The notes beneath the pieces are model-generated. The model searched no databases and was not told the DNA's origin. It saw only the letters and a list, made by a program, of their open reading frames with translations. Of a stretch of DNA of 64,000 bases, positions 28,889 through 39,851 are shown one piece after another. The DNA comes from Microbacterium natoriense (GTDB taxonomy: Bacteria > Actinomycetota > Actinomycetes > Actinomycetales > Microbacteriaceae). The first letter of the stretch is position 1. Every line of letters starts with the position of its first letter. The stretch lies in NCBI RefSeq assembly GCF_030816295.1, contig NZ_JAUSXV010000001.1, forward strand, positions 3,038,001 through 3,102,000, given 5' to 3'. The position numbers and the translations under genes are program-made.

Positions 28889-30129
28889 CAGATCAACTTC
28901 GTTGTGAAGGCGACGATCAGGACGACACCCAGCGCGAGCGCCAGACCGCCCGCCACGATCGCGAGGGTGAGCATGAGCTTGTTGCCCTTTTCGGGGGCCG
29001 GCGGTCGGATGACCTCACCGGCGGGCTTGATGGTGCTGATCGCGGCACTCGCCGCGATCGGGGTCGGCGAGGAAGCCGGAGGCAGCTCGCCGTCGATCAG
29101 CACGGAGTCGACGTCTTTACCGTCGGCGACGCCGTGCGCATGGCCCTGTGAGCCGATCCCCTGCGGAAGCTCGTAGGAGCCCGTGACGAGGATCTCTCCG
29201 GTCGAGGCGACGGGTCCGTCGAGGGACCCCTCCCCCGCCGGCGGGTTGAAGATGAGGGTGTTGGAGGCGGTGTGCTGCGAGCCTCCGGAGCTGTCGGCTG
29301 AGAGAAGCTCATCGAACGACGGAGTGAACGACTGCTGCGGCTCAGCCGCATCCGCAAGGACGCCGTATCCGAACGCCTCGCTCACGACAGGACGCTCGCC
29401 TTCGGGCAGATCGGCGTCGTCGAGGCGCTTCACATCGGCGAGCACGTCGTCTGTGTCGTCGTGCTCCGTATCCTGCGGCTCCTGCACCTCGATGCCGAGC
29501 GCCGCGACGGCTGCCACGGGATCGTCGTCGACGTGCGCGGGATCGATCTCGACCGGCGCGGTGCTCTCGGAGAGAGGTACGTCGCCGACCGTGTCGACGG
29601 CTGCGGCGGCGCTCACAGGAGCGACGTCGACCTGCTCGTCGTCGTCATCGTCTTCGTCTTCGTCTTCGGAGAACGCAGAACTCGGCGGCGCGAACGCGGG
29701 GACGCCGGAGACGATCTCCTCCGATTCAGCCGGAGAGACGTCGGTGGCGGCAGCTTCTTCCTCGACGTCCTCTTCGATCGGCTCCTCGGCGGGAGCCTGC
29801 GGGGCGGACTCCTCGGCAGCCGAAGCGCTTTCGTCGCCACCGAGCACGGGCACGGATGCGGTCTTGACCCGTTCCTGCTCGCGGATCTGACGACGCGTCA
29901 GCGGAGCGCCAGAGGAATCGACGTCGTCGCCTGGCGCGGGGGCGATCTCTGCCGGCTCCGCAGCACGCGGCAGAGGCGGGACCGGCGGGGGAACGGGCGG
30001 CGCCGCGGGCGCTGCCGCTGCGGCCGCCGCCTCTTCTGCCGAGATGACCGGCGTCGAGCCCGTCAGTCGGATCTCTCGCAACTGCTTGCGCGTCAGCGGA
30101 CCGTGCTCTTGCTGATCCGATGTACTCAT
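28888..30129 (-). CDS. Acidic low-complexity protein with C-terminal membrane anchor
   Basis: A 413-aa protein between nadD and rsfS. Residues 11-19 (PLTRKQLRE) and 76-84 (PLTRRQIRE) are a near-identical repeat. Between and after them are alanine- and proline-rich stretches and a long acidic region ([10 protein letters not shown] near 150). A single hydrophobic helix lies near residues 386-408 at the C-terminus. The N-terminal bulk is presumably disordered and cytoplasmic. Position matches the locus where other actinobacteria often have an LCP-family gene, but no LCP domain is present. The start overlaps nadD's stop (ATGA). Function unknown. Confidence 0.75.
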   Translation of the reverse strand: MSTSDQQEHGPLTRKQLREIRLTGSTPVISAEEAAAAAAAPAAPPVPPPVPPLPRAAEPAEIAPAPGDDVDSSGAPLTRRQIREQERVKTASVPVLGGDESASAAEESAPQAPAEEPIEEDVEEEAAATDVSPAESEEIVSGVPAFAPPSSAFSEDEDEDDDDDEQVDVAPVSAAAAVDTVGDVPLSESTAPVEIDPAHVDDDPVAAVAALGIEVQEPQDTEHDDTDDVLADVKRLDDADLPEGERPVVSEAFGYGVLADAAEPQQSFTPSFDELLSADSSGGSQHTASNTLIFNPPAGEGSLDGPVASTGEILVTGSYELPQGIGSQGHAHGVADGKDVDSVLIDGELPPASSPTPIAASAAISTIKPAGEVIRPPAPEKGNKLMLTLAIVAGGLALALGVVLIVAFTTKLI

Positions 30130-30728
30130 GCCTTGCTCCGATACAGATGATGCTTCGCGATGTATTGAACGACCCCGTCGGGAACGAGGTACCACACCGG
30201 CTCTCCGTCGTGCACCCGTTCACGGCATGCCGTCGACGAGATCGACAGCGCCGGCACCTCGAGCTGGCTGACGTCACCGGGTGGGAGGCCGTCTGTGCTC
30301 AGGACATGTCCAGGACGTGAGACCGCGACGAAATGGGCCAGCTCCCACAACTCATCATGGTCCCTCCAACTGAGAATTTGCGCTACGGCATCCGCTCCCG
30401 TGATGAAGAACAGTTCGGCGTCCGGACGATCTCGCTTCAGATCGCGGAGGGTGTCGATGGTGTACGTCGGCCCTTCTCGATCGACGTCGACCCGGCTGAC
30501 CGTGAACTGCGGGTTGGATGCCGTCGCGATCACCGTCATCAGATACCGGTGCTCGCTGGGGGTCACGTCTTGCTTCTGCCACGGGCGGCCCGTCGGCACG
30601 AAGACGACCTCGTCGAGATCGAACGAGTGCGCGACCTCGCTGGCGGCGACCAGATGTCCGTGGTGGATCGGATCGAACGTCCCGCCCATCACGCCGATGC
30701 GCGGAGCGCGCGAGGTCGTTGTGCTCAT
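30126..30728 (-). CDS. nadD: Nicotinate-nucleotide adenylyltransferase
   Basis: Transfers AMP to nicotinate mononucleotide in NAD synthesis. The 200-aa protein has the nucleotidyltransferase motif [15 protein letters not shown] (about 15-29), [10 protein letters not shown] near 43-52, [13 protein letters not shown] near 107, and the C-terminal ISST-containing motif [11 protein letters not shown]. Size is normal. It is co-transcribed with the acidic protein, rsfS and the SDR gene downstream. Confidence 0.96.
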   Translation of the reverse strand: MSTTTSRAPRIGVMGGTFDPIHHGHLVAASEVAHSFDLDEVVFVPTGRPWQKQDVTPSEHRYLMTVIATASNPQFTVSRVDVDREGPTYTIDTLRDLKRDRPDAELFFITGADAVAQILSWRDHDELWELAHFVAVSRPGHVLSTDGLPPGDVSQLEVPALSISSTACRERVHDGEPVWYLVPDGVVQYIAKHHLYRSKA

Positions 30729-30734
30729 GCGGTC

Positions 30735-30959
30735 TTAGTGGCCGTGCCCCGCCCCGTGCCCGTCCTTGCCGTGCTTCGCGGCGAATGCTTCGGCCTTGGC
30801 CGAATGACGGTTGGCGACGTTCTTGTACGACAGCGTCACCAGAGCGAGCGCGGTGAACACGATCGCGGCGATGACTCCGAAGATCAGCGTCTCGAGCGCC
30901 ACGTTTCCGTGGTGCTCGGTCTCTGCGGCGGCCATCGCGATCTGTGCGACGAGGTTCAT
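30735..30959 (-). CDS. Small single-pass membrane protein with His-rich tail
   Basis: A 74-aa protein with one membrane helix (about residues 22-43) and a C-terminus ending KHGKDGHGAGHGH. The tail could bind a metal. It sits between proA and nadD, a position where Microbacteriaceae commonly carry a short membrane protein. Family not recognised. The next start (nadD) is six bases on. Confidence 0.75.
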   Translation of the reverse strand: MNLVAQIAMAAAETEHHGNVALETLIFGVIAAIVFTALALVTLSYKNVANRHSAKAEAFAAKHGKDGHGAGHGH

Positions 30960-31011
30960 CCTTGCTCCAATTCGTGACCTGCGGGCTGTACAGCGCCCCC
31001 AAGTCTAGTCC

Positions 31012-32265
31012 TCAGCCGCGAATCTGACCTGCTCCACGCGCCAACCACTTCGTGCTGGTGAGCTCGGCAAGACCCATCGGACCGCGCGCGTGCAGCTTCT
31101 GCGTCGAGATGCCCACTTCGGCGCCGAAGCCGAACTCGCCGCCATCGGTGAACCGGGTCGACGCGTTCGCCATCACGACGGCCGAGTCGACCTCGGCGAG
31201 GAACCGCTCGGCATTGCGGGAATCGGTCGTCACGATCGACTCGGTGTGGCCCGTGCTGTAGCGACGGATGTGCTCGAGAGCCTCGTCGAGCGAGTCCACG
31301 ACCTTCATCGCGATGTCGAGGCTGAGGTACTCGGTCGCCCAGTCCTCCTCGGTCGCGGGGATCACGTTCGACACGAGGCCCGCGACTATGTCGTCTCCGT
31401 GGATCGCGACGCCCTCGCTCTGCAGTGCGCTCGCGACGAGAGGAACCAGACGAGGCGCCGCCTGACGGTGCACGAGCACCGTCTCGACGGCGTTGCAGAC
31501 GCTCGGGCGCTGCACCTTCGCGTTCACGACGATGTCGCGCGCCCAGTCGTCGGGCGCGCTCTCGTCGAGCACGATGTGCACGTTGCCCGCACCGGTCTCG
31601 ATGACGGGCACGGTGGACTCGGTGACGACCGTCTCGATGAGCCCCGCGCTGCCACGGGGAACGAGCACGTCGACGAATCCACGTCCGTGCATGAGCGCCT
31701 TGGCGCCATCGCGGCCGAAGTCGTCGACGGTCTGCACCGCTTCGGGCGTCAGCCCCGCTCCGGCCAGCGCGTCGCGCATCACTGCGACCAGCACGGTGTT
31801 CGACTCGAGTGCGGCGCTGCCGCCGCGGAGCACGATCGCGTTCCCCGACCGCAGCGCGAGAGCGGCGATGTCGACCGTGACGTTCGGCCGGGCCTCGTAG
31901 ATGGCGCCGACGACCCCGAACGGCACGCGCACCTGCTCGAGCGCGACGCCGTTCGGCATCCGATGTCCCCCCACGACGCGCCCGACCGGGTCGGGAAGAG
32001 CTGCCACCTCGCGCACAGCCGAGGCGAGAGCGGCGACGCGCTTCTCGTCGAGACGCAGACGGTCGATCAGAGACTCCCCGATGCCGCCTTCGCGACCTCG
32101 GACGATGTCCTTGCCGTTGGCCTCGATGATCTGCGCGGCATTCTGCTCGAGCGCCACGGCGATGGCCTCGAGCACTCGCGCCTTGTCGTCGCTGGTGAGA
32201 GCGGCCGTGGCGCGAGACGCCTCCTTGGCGCGCTCCAGGCGCACCTGCGGGGTCTGATCGGTCAT
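31012..32265 (-). CDS. proA: Glutamate-5-semialdehyde dehydrogenase
   Basis: Second step of proline synthesis from glutamate (reduces gamma-glutamyl phosphate with NADPH). The 417-aa protein carries the aldehyde-dehydrogenase-fold catalytic cysteine in KVQRPSVCNAVET (about 250-262), VGAIYEARPNVT near 117, and the conserved ending TSTKWLARGAGQIRG-like segment. It follows proB by nine bases, forming the proBA pair downstream of obg. Confidence 0.96.
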   Translation of the reverse strand: MTDQTPQVRLERAKEASRATAALTSDDKARVLEAIAVALEQNAAQIIEANGKDIVRGREGGIGESLIDRLRLDEKRVAALASAVREVAALPDPVGRVVGGHRMPNGVALEQVRVPFGVVGAIYEARPNVTVDIAALALRSGNAIVLRGGSAALESNTVLVAVMRDALAGAGLTPEAVQTVDDFGRDGAKALMHGRGFVDVLVPRGSAGLIETVVTESTVPVIETGAGNVHIVLDESAPDDWARDIVVNAKVQRPSVCNAVETVLVHRQAAPRLVPLVASALQSEGVAIHGDDIVAGLVSNVIPATEEDWATEYLSLDIAMKVVDSLDEALEHIRRYSTGHTESIVTTDSRNAERFLAEVDSAVVMANASTRFTDGGEFGFGAEVGISTQKLHARGPMGLAELTSTKWLARGAGQIRG

Positions 32266-32274
32266 CCCGCCAGT

Positions 32275-34568
<2,294 letters not shown>

Positions 34569-34570
34569 TC

Positions 34571-34609
34571 AAAAACAGATTCGGGGCGGGCCGAAGCCCG
34601 CCCCGAATC
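34571..34609 (-). terminator. Intrinsic terminator/attenuator between rpmA and obgE
   Basis: Minus-strand reading: a perfect 14-bp stem (arms 34578-34591 and 34596-34609) with a TTCG loop, then a T-run (complement of A's 34571-34575). It lies after the rpmA stop and before the obgE ribosome-binding site, so it should reduce transcription from the ribosomal-protein genes into obg. Confidence 0.85.
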
Positions 34610-34632
34610 GGATGTCTGCTGTGCTGCTGTGA

Positions 34633-34890
34633 TTACTCAGCTGCTGCGACGATGTTGACGACCTTGCGGCCGCCCTTCGCGCCGAACTGGACCGCACCGG
34701 CGGCCAGAGCGAACAGCGTGTCGTCGCCACCACGGCCGACGTTCACGCCGGGGTGGAAGTGCGTGCCGCGCTGGCGGACGATGATCTCGCCGGCGAGGAC
34801 CTGCTGGCCGCCGAAGCGCTTGACGCCAAGACGCTGTGCGTTGGAATCACGACCGTTACGGGTGGAGCTTGCGCCCTTTTTGTGTGCCAT
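34633..34890 (-). CDS. rpmA: 50S ribosomal protein L27
   Basis: An 85-aa protein with the L27 start [20 protein letters not shown] and the [15 protein letters not shown] segment. No N-terminal cleavable extension of the Firmicutes type is present. It lies 18 bases downstream of rplU and upstream of the intrinsic terminator. Confidence 0.98.
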   Translation of the reverse strand: MAHKKGASSTRNGRDSNAQRLGVKRFGGQQVLAGEIIVRQRGTHFHPGVNVGRGGDDTLFALAAGAVQFGAKGGRKVVNIVAAAE

Positions 34891-34908
34891 GTCCTGGTCT
34901 CCTCGGTC

Positions 34909-35217
34909 TTACTTGATGCCGGTGATCTTGACGCGCGTGAGCTCCTGGCGGTGGCCCTGACGCTTCTTGTAGCCGGTCTTGTTCTTGTACTTCTGGATGA
35001 TGATCTTCGGGCCGCGGAGGTTGCCGAGAACCTCTGCCGTGACCTTGACCTTCGCGAGCTTGTCGGCGTCGGTGGTCACCGTGGCGCCGTCGACGAGCAG
35101 CACAGCGGCCAGCTCGATCTTCTCGCCCTGGGCAGCCTGCACACGGTCGAGCTGAACGATCGTGCCGACCTCGACCTTCTCCTGCCGCCCACCGGCGCGC
35201 ACTACTGCGTAAACCAC
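34909..35217 (-). CDS. rplU: 50S ribosomal protein L21
   Basis: A 102-aa L21: [18 protein letters not shown] at the N-terminus, [20 protein letters not shown] near the C-terminus (the L21 signature). The start is GTG at 35217. An AGG lies a few bases before it. First gene of the cluster, with a promoter at 35364-35392 and a leader of about 140 nt. Confidence 0.98.
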   Translation of the reverse strand: MVYAVVRAGGRQEKVEVGTIVQLDRVQAAQGEKIELAAVLLVDGATVTTDADKLAKVKVTAEVLGNLRGPKIIIQKYKNKTGYKKRQGHRQELTRVKITGIK

Positions 35218-35363
35218 TTCATACCTGTTTCGTTGGGGAGCACGTCGGCTCCGAGAATCTCACGGGAAGACTGTTGCTTGCATGCGCCGCGGGGCGACGG
35301 GTGCGAACGCAAGACTCTCCGCTCCGTCCATTGAGGACGACGCGGCTTACGCACCAAGGGACT

Positions 35364-35392
35364 ACTTTACCGGATGCCGGGCACTGAGGCAA
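35364..35392 (-). promoter_or_regulatory. Promoter of rplU-rpmA(-obgE)
   Basis: Minus-strand TTGCCT (-35, 35387-35392) and TAAAGT (-10, 35364-35369) are separated by exactly 17 bases. Transcription from about 35357 would give a 140-nt leader before rplU, long enough for a regulatory fold, though I do not identify one. Confidence 0.7.
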
Positions 35393-35430
35393 AACGCTCG
35401 AGGCGGTGTGTCTGAACCTACGCTGGACAC

Positions 35431-35697
35431 ATGACCGTTCTCGTCGACGACCCCCGCTGGCCCGCGCATGGACGGCTGTGGGCGCATCTCGTCAGCGACG
35501 AGAGCCTCGAGGAGCTCCACGCGTTCGCTCGGTCGCAGAGCGTGCCTACGCGCGCCTTCGACCTCGACCACTACGACGTGCCGGAGGAGATGCTCCCCCG
35601 GCTCGTCGCCGCCGGCGCGCACCATGTCTCCGGCAAGGAGCTGGTGCGCAGGCTCATCGCGTCAGGACTGCGGATCCCCGCCAGAGATCGGCGCTGA
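35431..35697 (+). CDS. DUF4031 domain protein
   Basis: An 88-aa conserved actinobacterial protein with the DUF4031 pattern: VDDPRWPAHGRLWAHLVSD at the start and DLDHYDVPEEM mid-way. TACGCT at 35419-35424 is six bases before the ATG with no Shine-Dalgarno, so a leaderless mRNA is likely. The 3' end overlaps the convergent RNase E/G gene by 36 bases. Confidence 0.85.
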   Translation: MTVLVDDPRWPAHGRLWAHLVSDESLEELHAFARSQSVPTRAFDLDHYDVPEEMLPRLVAAGAHHVSGKELVRRLIASGLRIPARDRR

Positions 35698-38097
35698 GGC
35701 GTCGTTGTTGACGGCCACCGGCGTGCCGGTCAGCGCGGCCGTGGTGACGCGGCGACGGCCCCGTCCCTGACCGGGAGCCTTCGGCTCCGGCAGGGCGTCG
35801 AGGACCGAGTCCAGAAGCGCCTCCGCCGGCGACTTGGGCGCCTTGCGATCGCCACCCCGCTTCTTGCGGGGCTTCTTGGCACGCTCGGAGCCGGACGCCT
35901 GCTCCGCAGCGGGCGCCACGGCATCCGCTGCCTCGTCGGCATGCGGCGCTCGAGTGGATGCGGCGATCTGAGCGAGAGCGGACTTCGCGCCCTCGGGGAT
36001 GCTGTGCGTCGTGACCTGCACGGGCGGTGCGCTCTGAGCAGGCCCCTGCGGGCTGCCTCCCCGCTGGCGGCGGTTCTGCTGACCGTTGCCGTTGGACGGC
36101 GCGCGGTGCTTCACGACGGGGTCGTGGTGCACGACGACACCGCGTCCGGCGCAGACGTCGCACGCCTCGCTGAAGGTCTCCAGCAGGCCGAGGCCGAGCT
36201 TCTTGCGGGTCATCTGCACGAGACCGAGCGAGGTGACCTCGGCGACCTGGTGCTTCGTCCGGTCGCGGCTCAGGCACTCGATCAGGCGGCGCAGCACGAG
36301 GTCGCGGTTCGACTCGAGCACCATGTCGATGAAGTCGACCACGATGATGCCGCCGATGTCACGCAGGCGCAGCTGGCGGACGATCTCCTCCGCCGCCTCG
36401 AGGTTGTTCTTCGTGACGGTCTCCTCGAGGTTTCCGCCCGAGCCCACGAACTTGCCGGTGTTGACGTCGACGACCGTCATCGCCTCGGTGCGGTCGATCA
36501 CGAGCGATCCGCCCGAGGGCAGCCAGACCTTGCGGTCGAGCGCCTTCTCGATCTGCTCGGTGATACGGAACGCGTCGAACGGGTCGGTCTCGTCCTCGTA
36601 GGGCTCCACGCGCTCCAGCAGATCAGGCGCGACACTCTCGAGGTAGGCGCGGATGGTCTGCTGCGCGTCCAGACCCTGGATGAGCATCTTCGTGAAGTCC
36701 TCGTTGAAGACGTCACGGACGATCTTGACGAGCAGGTCGGGCTCGGCGTGCAGCAGTGCGGGAGCCTGCTGGTTCTCGACCTGCTTCTGGATGTGCTCCC
36801 ACTGCGCGGTCAGGCGCTGCACGTCACGGGTGAGCTGGTCTTCCGTGGCGCCCTCCGCCGCGGTCCGGACGATCACACCGGAGGACTCGGGGAGGACCTC
36901 CTTGAGGATGCGCTTGAGACGAGCACGCTCGTTGTCGGGGAGCTTGCGGCTGATGCCGTTCATCGAGCCGCCGGGCACGTACACGAGGTAACGGCCGGGG
37001 AGCGAGATCTGGCTGGTGAGGCGTGCGCCCTTGTGACCGACCGGGTCTTTCGTGACCTGGACGAGCACTCGGTCGCCGGGCTTGAGCGCGAGTTCGATGC
37101 GACGCGGCTGGTTTCCGGTCTCCACACCGTCCCAGTCGACCTCGCCCGAGTAGAGCACGGCGTTGCGACCGCGGCCGATGTCGACGAACGCGGCCTCCAT
37201 GCTGGGGAGCACGTTCTGCACGCGACCGAGGTATACGTTGCCGATCAGGGATGCGTCCTGGTTGCGAGCGACGTAGTGCTCGACGAGCACCCCGTCCTCG
37301 AGGACGCCGATCTGAGTGCGGCCGTTCTTGGATCGGACGACCATCTTGCGGTCGACGGATTCACGACGCGCGAGGAACTCGGCTTCGGTGACGACGGGAC
37401 GGCGACGACCGGCGTCGCGACCGTCACGACGACGCTGCTTCTTCGCCTCGAGACGCGTGGAGCCCTTGATGGCCTTCGGCTCGGTGATGTACTCCACCAC
37501 CCGCTGACGGGGCTGACGCGGCTCGGAACGCTCCTCGTCACCCTCGGGGCCCCCGCGGCGACGACGACGGCCACGAGCGGATGCCGGGGCGTCTTCCTGG
37601 TCGCGCTCGGCGATGCGGTCGAAGATGCGTCCGGTGCGGGCCGGCAGCGGCACGACCTCCGGAGCATAGAAGTGCAGCTGAGTGGAGACCTGCGAGACGA
37701 ACACCTCGGGCAGCAGACCGAGCGTGACGGCCGTGACCTGGGTCTCGACGGGTGCAGGCTCCTCGACGCTCGGCGTCTCGGGTGCGGACTGCGCCGGCGC
37801 GTCGACCTCTGATGCCTGAGGCTCTGCATCAGCCGGCGCCTGGACCTCTTCGGCCTGCTCAGCCGTGGTTCCATCGCTCGAGGCCTCCGGCGCCTCGGCG
37901 TCGCTCGCCTCTGGGGACGCAACTGCCTCGTCCTGAGGCGCGTCAGTCGATTCCGGGGCGTCCTCCGGCTGGGTGCCCTCCGCTGCCTCGGAGACCGCGG
38001 AGGTCTCCGGAGCGTCGGGGACTACCGCTGCGGGCGCGTCAGCATCCGCAGCGAAGTCGAGGGTGGGGGCGTCGTAGTCATTGGTCTCATCGGCCAT
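35662..38097 (-). CDS. rne: Ribonuclease E/G
   Basis: Central endoribonuclease for rRNA processing and mRNA decay (811 aa). The N-terminal 200 or so residues are low-complexity (A, E, P, D). Then come the S1-like region (GNVYLGRVQNVLPSMEAAF, near 300-320), the catalytic DNase I-like domain with DVNTGKFVGSG and GGIIVVDFIDM (about 535-575), and the Zn-link cysteines in CDVCAGRG (about 655-662). A basic C-terminal tail follows. I chose the ATG at 38097 (MADETND) over an upstream one at 38145, whose extension is arginine-rich. Confidence 0.94.
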   Translation of the reverse strand: MADETNDYDAPTLDFAADADAPAAVVPDAPETSAVSEAAEGTQPEDAPESTDAPQDEAVASPEASDAEAPEASSDGTTAEQAEEVQAPADAEPQASEVDAPAQSAPETPSVEEPAPVETQVTAVTLGLLPEVFVSQVSTQLHFYAPEVVPLPARTGRIFDRIAERDQEDAPASARGRRRRRGGPEGDEERSEPRQPRQRVVEYITEPKAIKGSTRLEAKKQRRRDGRDAGRRRPVVTEAEFLARRESVDRKMVVRSKNGRTQIGVLEDGVLVEHYVARNQDASLIGNVYLGRVQNVLPSMEAAFVDIGRGRNAVLYSGEVDWDGVETGNQPRRIELALKPGDRVLVQVTKDPVGHKGARLTSQISLPGRYLVYVPGGSMNGISRKLPDNERARLKRILKEVLPESSGVIVRTAAEGATEDQLTRDVQRLTAQWEHIQKQVENQQAPALLHAEPDLLVKIVRDVFNEDFTKMLIQGLDAQQTIRAYLESVAPDLLERVEPYEDETDPFDAFRITEQIEKALDRKVWLPSGGSLVIDRTEAMTVVDVNTGKFVGSGGNLEETVTKNNLEAAEEIVRQLRLRDIGGIIVVDFIDMVLESNRDLVLRRLIECLSRDRTKHQVAEVTSLGLVQMTRKKLGLGLLETFSEACDVCAGRGVVVHHDPVVKHRAPSNGNGQQNRRQRGGSPQGPAQSAPPVQVTTHSIPEGAKSALAQIAASTRAPHADEAADAVAPAAEQASGSERAKKPRKKRGGDRKAPKSPAEALLDSVLDALPEPKAPGQGRGRRRVTTAALTGTPVAVNNDASAPISGGDPQS

Positions 38098-38379
38098 CTC
38101 TGGCTTGCTCCTCGCGCGGGGCACATGGTGCCCGCGAAATCTCATGCCGCACCCGCGGGTGCCGCGAACTCACTGGTTGTGCGACCGGCTCATGGCTCTG
38201 ATCGCGTGGGGCATCCGGCCCCGAAGTCTTCGTCGATGCGCGCCGTGGCGTGTGCCGAGCGATGCATCACAGGCCATTATCGCACCATGTGCCGCGGTTC
38301 GCGGCATCCAGGCGGCTCCGCGTCGTTTTCGCCGGTGCGCTTTCGCCCGATGCATAGCCATCACTGTGATAATCCACAT

Positions 38380-38988
38380 ATGAGCGAGCAGCGCACCCGC
38401 CCCGTCGTCTATGCCGTCTGGCTGATCATCGCGAGCGTCTTCGGCTGGTGGGCGGCGTTCCAGCTCACCCTCGACAAGTTCGCCGTGCTGGAGAACCCCG
38501 ACGCGAACCTGAACTGCAATGTCAGCGTCTTCCTGCAGTGCGGCACCAATCTCGAGTCATGGCAGGGTTCGGTGTTCGGCTTTCCGAACCCGATCATCGG
38601 CCTGACCGGGTGGATGGCGCCTCTCGTGGTCGGAGTCGCGATCCTCGCCGGGGCGAGGTTCCCGCGCTGGTTCTGGGCGCTGTACGGACTCGGCATCACC
38701 GGCGCCTTCGTGTTCATCTGCTGGTTGATCGGGCAGAGCTTCTTCGAACTGCACACGCTGTGCCCCTGGTGCGCTCTCACGTACGTGGTCGTCATTCCCA
38801 CGTTCTTCTCCACGGTCCTGCAACTGTTCCAGAACGGAACCTTCCCCGTCTCGGAGTCCGCACGCGAGCGTGCGCAGCGCCTCGGCGTGTGGGTGCCGCT
38901 CGCCTCCATCGTCGCCTTCGTGCTCATCATCGCTCTCGCGCAGTTCGCAGGTGTCGACGTGATCGGGTCGGTCATCAGCCTGTTCTGA
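38380..38988 (+). CDS. Vitamin K epoxide reductase (VKOR) family protein
   Basis: Membrane thiol oxidoreductase that regenerates the periplasmic disulfide-forming partner using quinone. The 202-aa protein has four to five membrane helices, a cysteine pair in LNCNVSVFLQCG (about 47-57), and the active-site CxxC in TLCPWCALTY. An extended -10 (TGTGATAAT) ends six bases before the ATG, so a leaderless message is likely. Confidence 0.93.
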   Translation: MSEQRTRPVVYAVWLIIASVFGWWAAFQLTLDKFAVLENPDANLNCNVSVFLQCGTNLESWQGSVFGFPNPIIGLTGWMAPLVVGVAILAGARFPRWFWALYGLGITGAFVFICWLIGQSFFELHTLCPWCALTYVVVIPTFFSTVLQLFQNGTFPVSESARERAQRLGVWVPLASIVAFVLIIALAQFAGVDVIGSVISLF

Positions 38989-39000
38989 TCCTCACCGGAA

Positions 39001-39038
39001 ACGACGAACGCCCTCCCGGCGGGGAGGGCGTTCGTCGT
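39001..39038. terminator. Bidirectional intrinsic terminator
   Basis: A perfect 17-bp inverted repeat (39001-39017 and 39022-39038) with a four-base loop lies between the convergent VKOR and ndk genes. Short T/A runs flank it on both sides, so it can end transcription in both directions. Confidence 0.9.
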
Positions 39039-39052
39039 GTTTCCGGGCAGAT

Positions 39053-39469
39053 TCAGTCGAACCAGATGCCGAGCTCGCGAGCGGCGGACTCAGGGCTGTC
39101 CGAGCCGTGCACGAGGTTCTGCTGAACCTTCAGGCCCCAGTCGCGGCCGAAGTCGCCGCGGATGGTGCCGGGCGCGGCCGTCGTCGGGTCGGTGGTGCCG
39201 GCGAGCGAGCGGAAGCCCTCGATCACGCGGTTGCCGGCGAGACGGATCGCGACGGACGGTCCGGAGAGCATGAACTCGAGCAGCGGCTCGTAGAACGGCT
39301 TGCCCTCGTGCTCGGCGTAGTGCGCGGCGAGCAGGTCGCGGTCCGGATCGACCAGGCGGATGTCGACGAGCGCATATCCCTTGGCCTCGATGCGAGCCAG
39401 GATCGCGCCGGTGAGGCCGCGCGCGACGCCGTCGGGCTTCACGAGGACGAGGGTTTCTTCGGTGGCCAT
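39053..39469 (-). CDS. ndk: Nucleoside diphosphate kinase
   Basis: A 138-aa Ndk: ETLVLVKPDGVARG at the N-terminus and the active-site histidine in NLVHGSDSPESA near 118. Exchanges gamma-phosphates among nucleotides. The ATG at 39469 is used; the longer frame to 39547 adds an arginine-rich non-native stretch. It follows the DUF4233 gene closely, in the folC operon. Confidence 0.97.
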   Translation of the reverse strand: MATEETLVLVKPDGVARGLTGAILARIEAKGYALVDIRLVDPDRDLLAAHYAEHEGKPFYEPLLEFMLSGPSVAIRLAGNRVIEGFRSLAGTTDPTTAAPGTIRGDFGRDWGLKVQQNLVHGSDSPESAARELGIWFD

Positions 39470-39470
39470 G

Positions 39471-39851
39471 TCATTCACTCTCTGTCTGAGTCGGGGATTC
39501 GGCGGCGGGGCGTCGTGCGTCCAGCTTCGCCCCCATGATCGTCGCATACGCCCACATGCCGCCGAAAATCACGACGACGAGCAGGATCGAGGGTACGAGC
39601 ACCGCGGACAGGGCGATGATCGCCTGGATCACCCAGCCGGCCGTGATCGCCCACGGCTTCGTGATCATCCCCGCGACGGCGATGCACGCAAGTCCCATGA
39701 CCGCGCCGCCGACGATGCCCCACCAAGGCGGTACGCCCGCGGGCAGCGCCTTCAGACCGAACACCGTGAGGCCGGCGAGGAACACCACGATCGATTCGAA
39801 GCCCAGGACGATCGGGGCGAGCTTCTGCACAAGCGTGCGCTGCGGTCTCAC
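39471..39851 (-). CDS. DUF4233 small membrane protein
   Basis: A 126-aa protein with about four membrane helices (LAPIVLGFESIVVFLAGL at the start). DUF4233 proteins are regularly found just after folC in actinobacteria, as here. GTG start at 39851 shares bases with the folC stop (GTGA). Ends one base before the ndk ATG region. Function unknown. Confidence 0.88.
   Translation of the reverse strand: MRPQRTLVQKLAPIVLGFESIVVFLAGLTVFGLKALPAGVPPWWGIVGGAVMGLACIAVAGMITKPWAITAGWVIQAIIALSAVLVPSILLVVVIFGGMWAYATIMGAKLDARRPAAESPTQTESE

Noticed and set aside
35218..35363. Ribosomal-protein leader before rplU
   Set aside because: The 140-nt leader is long, but I could not match its folds to a known L21-type leader.
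35941..37812. 623-aa plus-strand frame opposite RNase E/G
   Set aside because: Antisense shadow of a clear RNase E/G gene.
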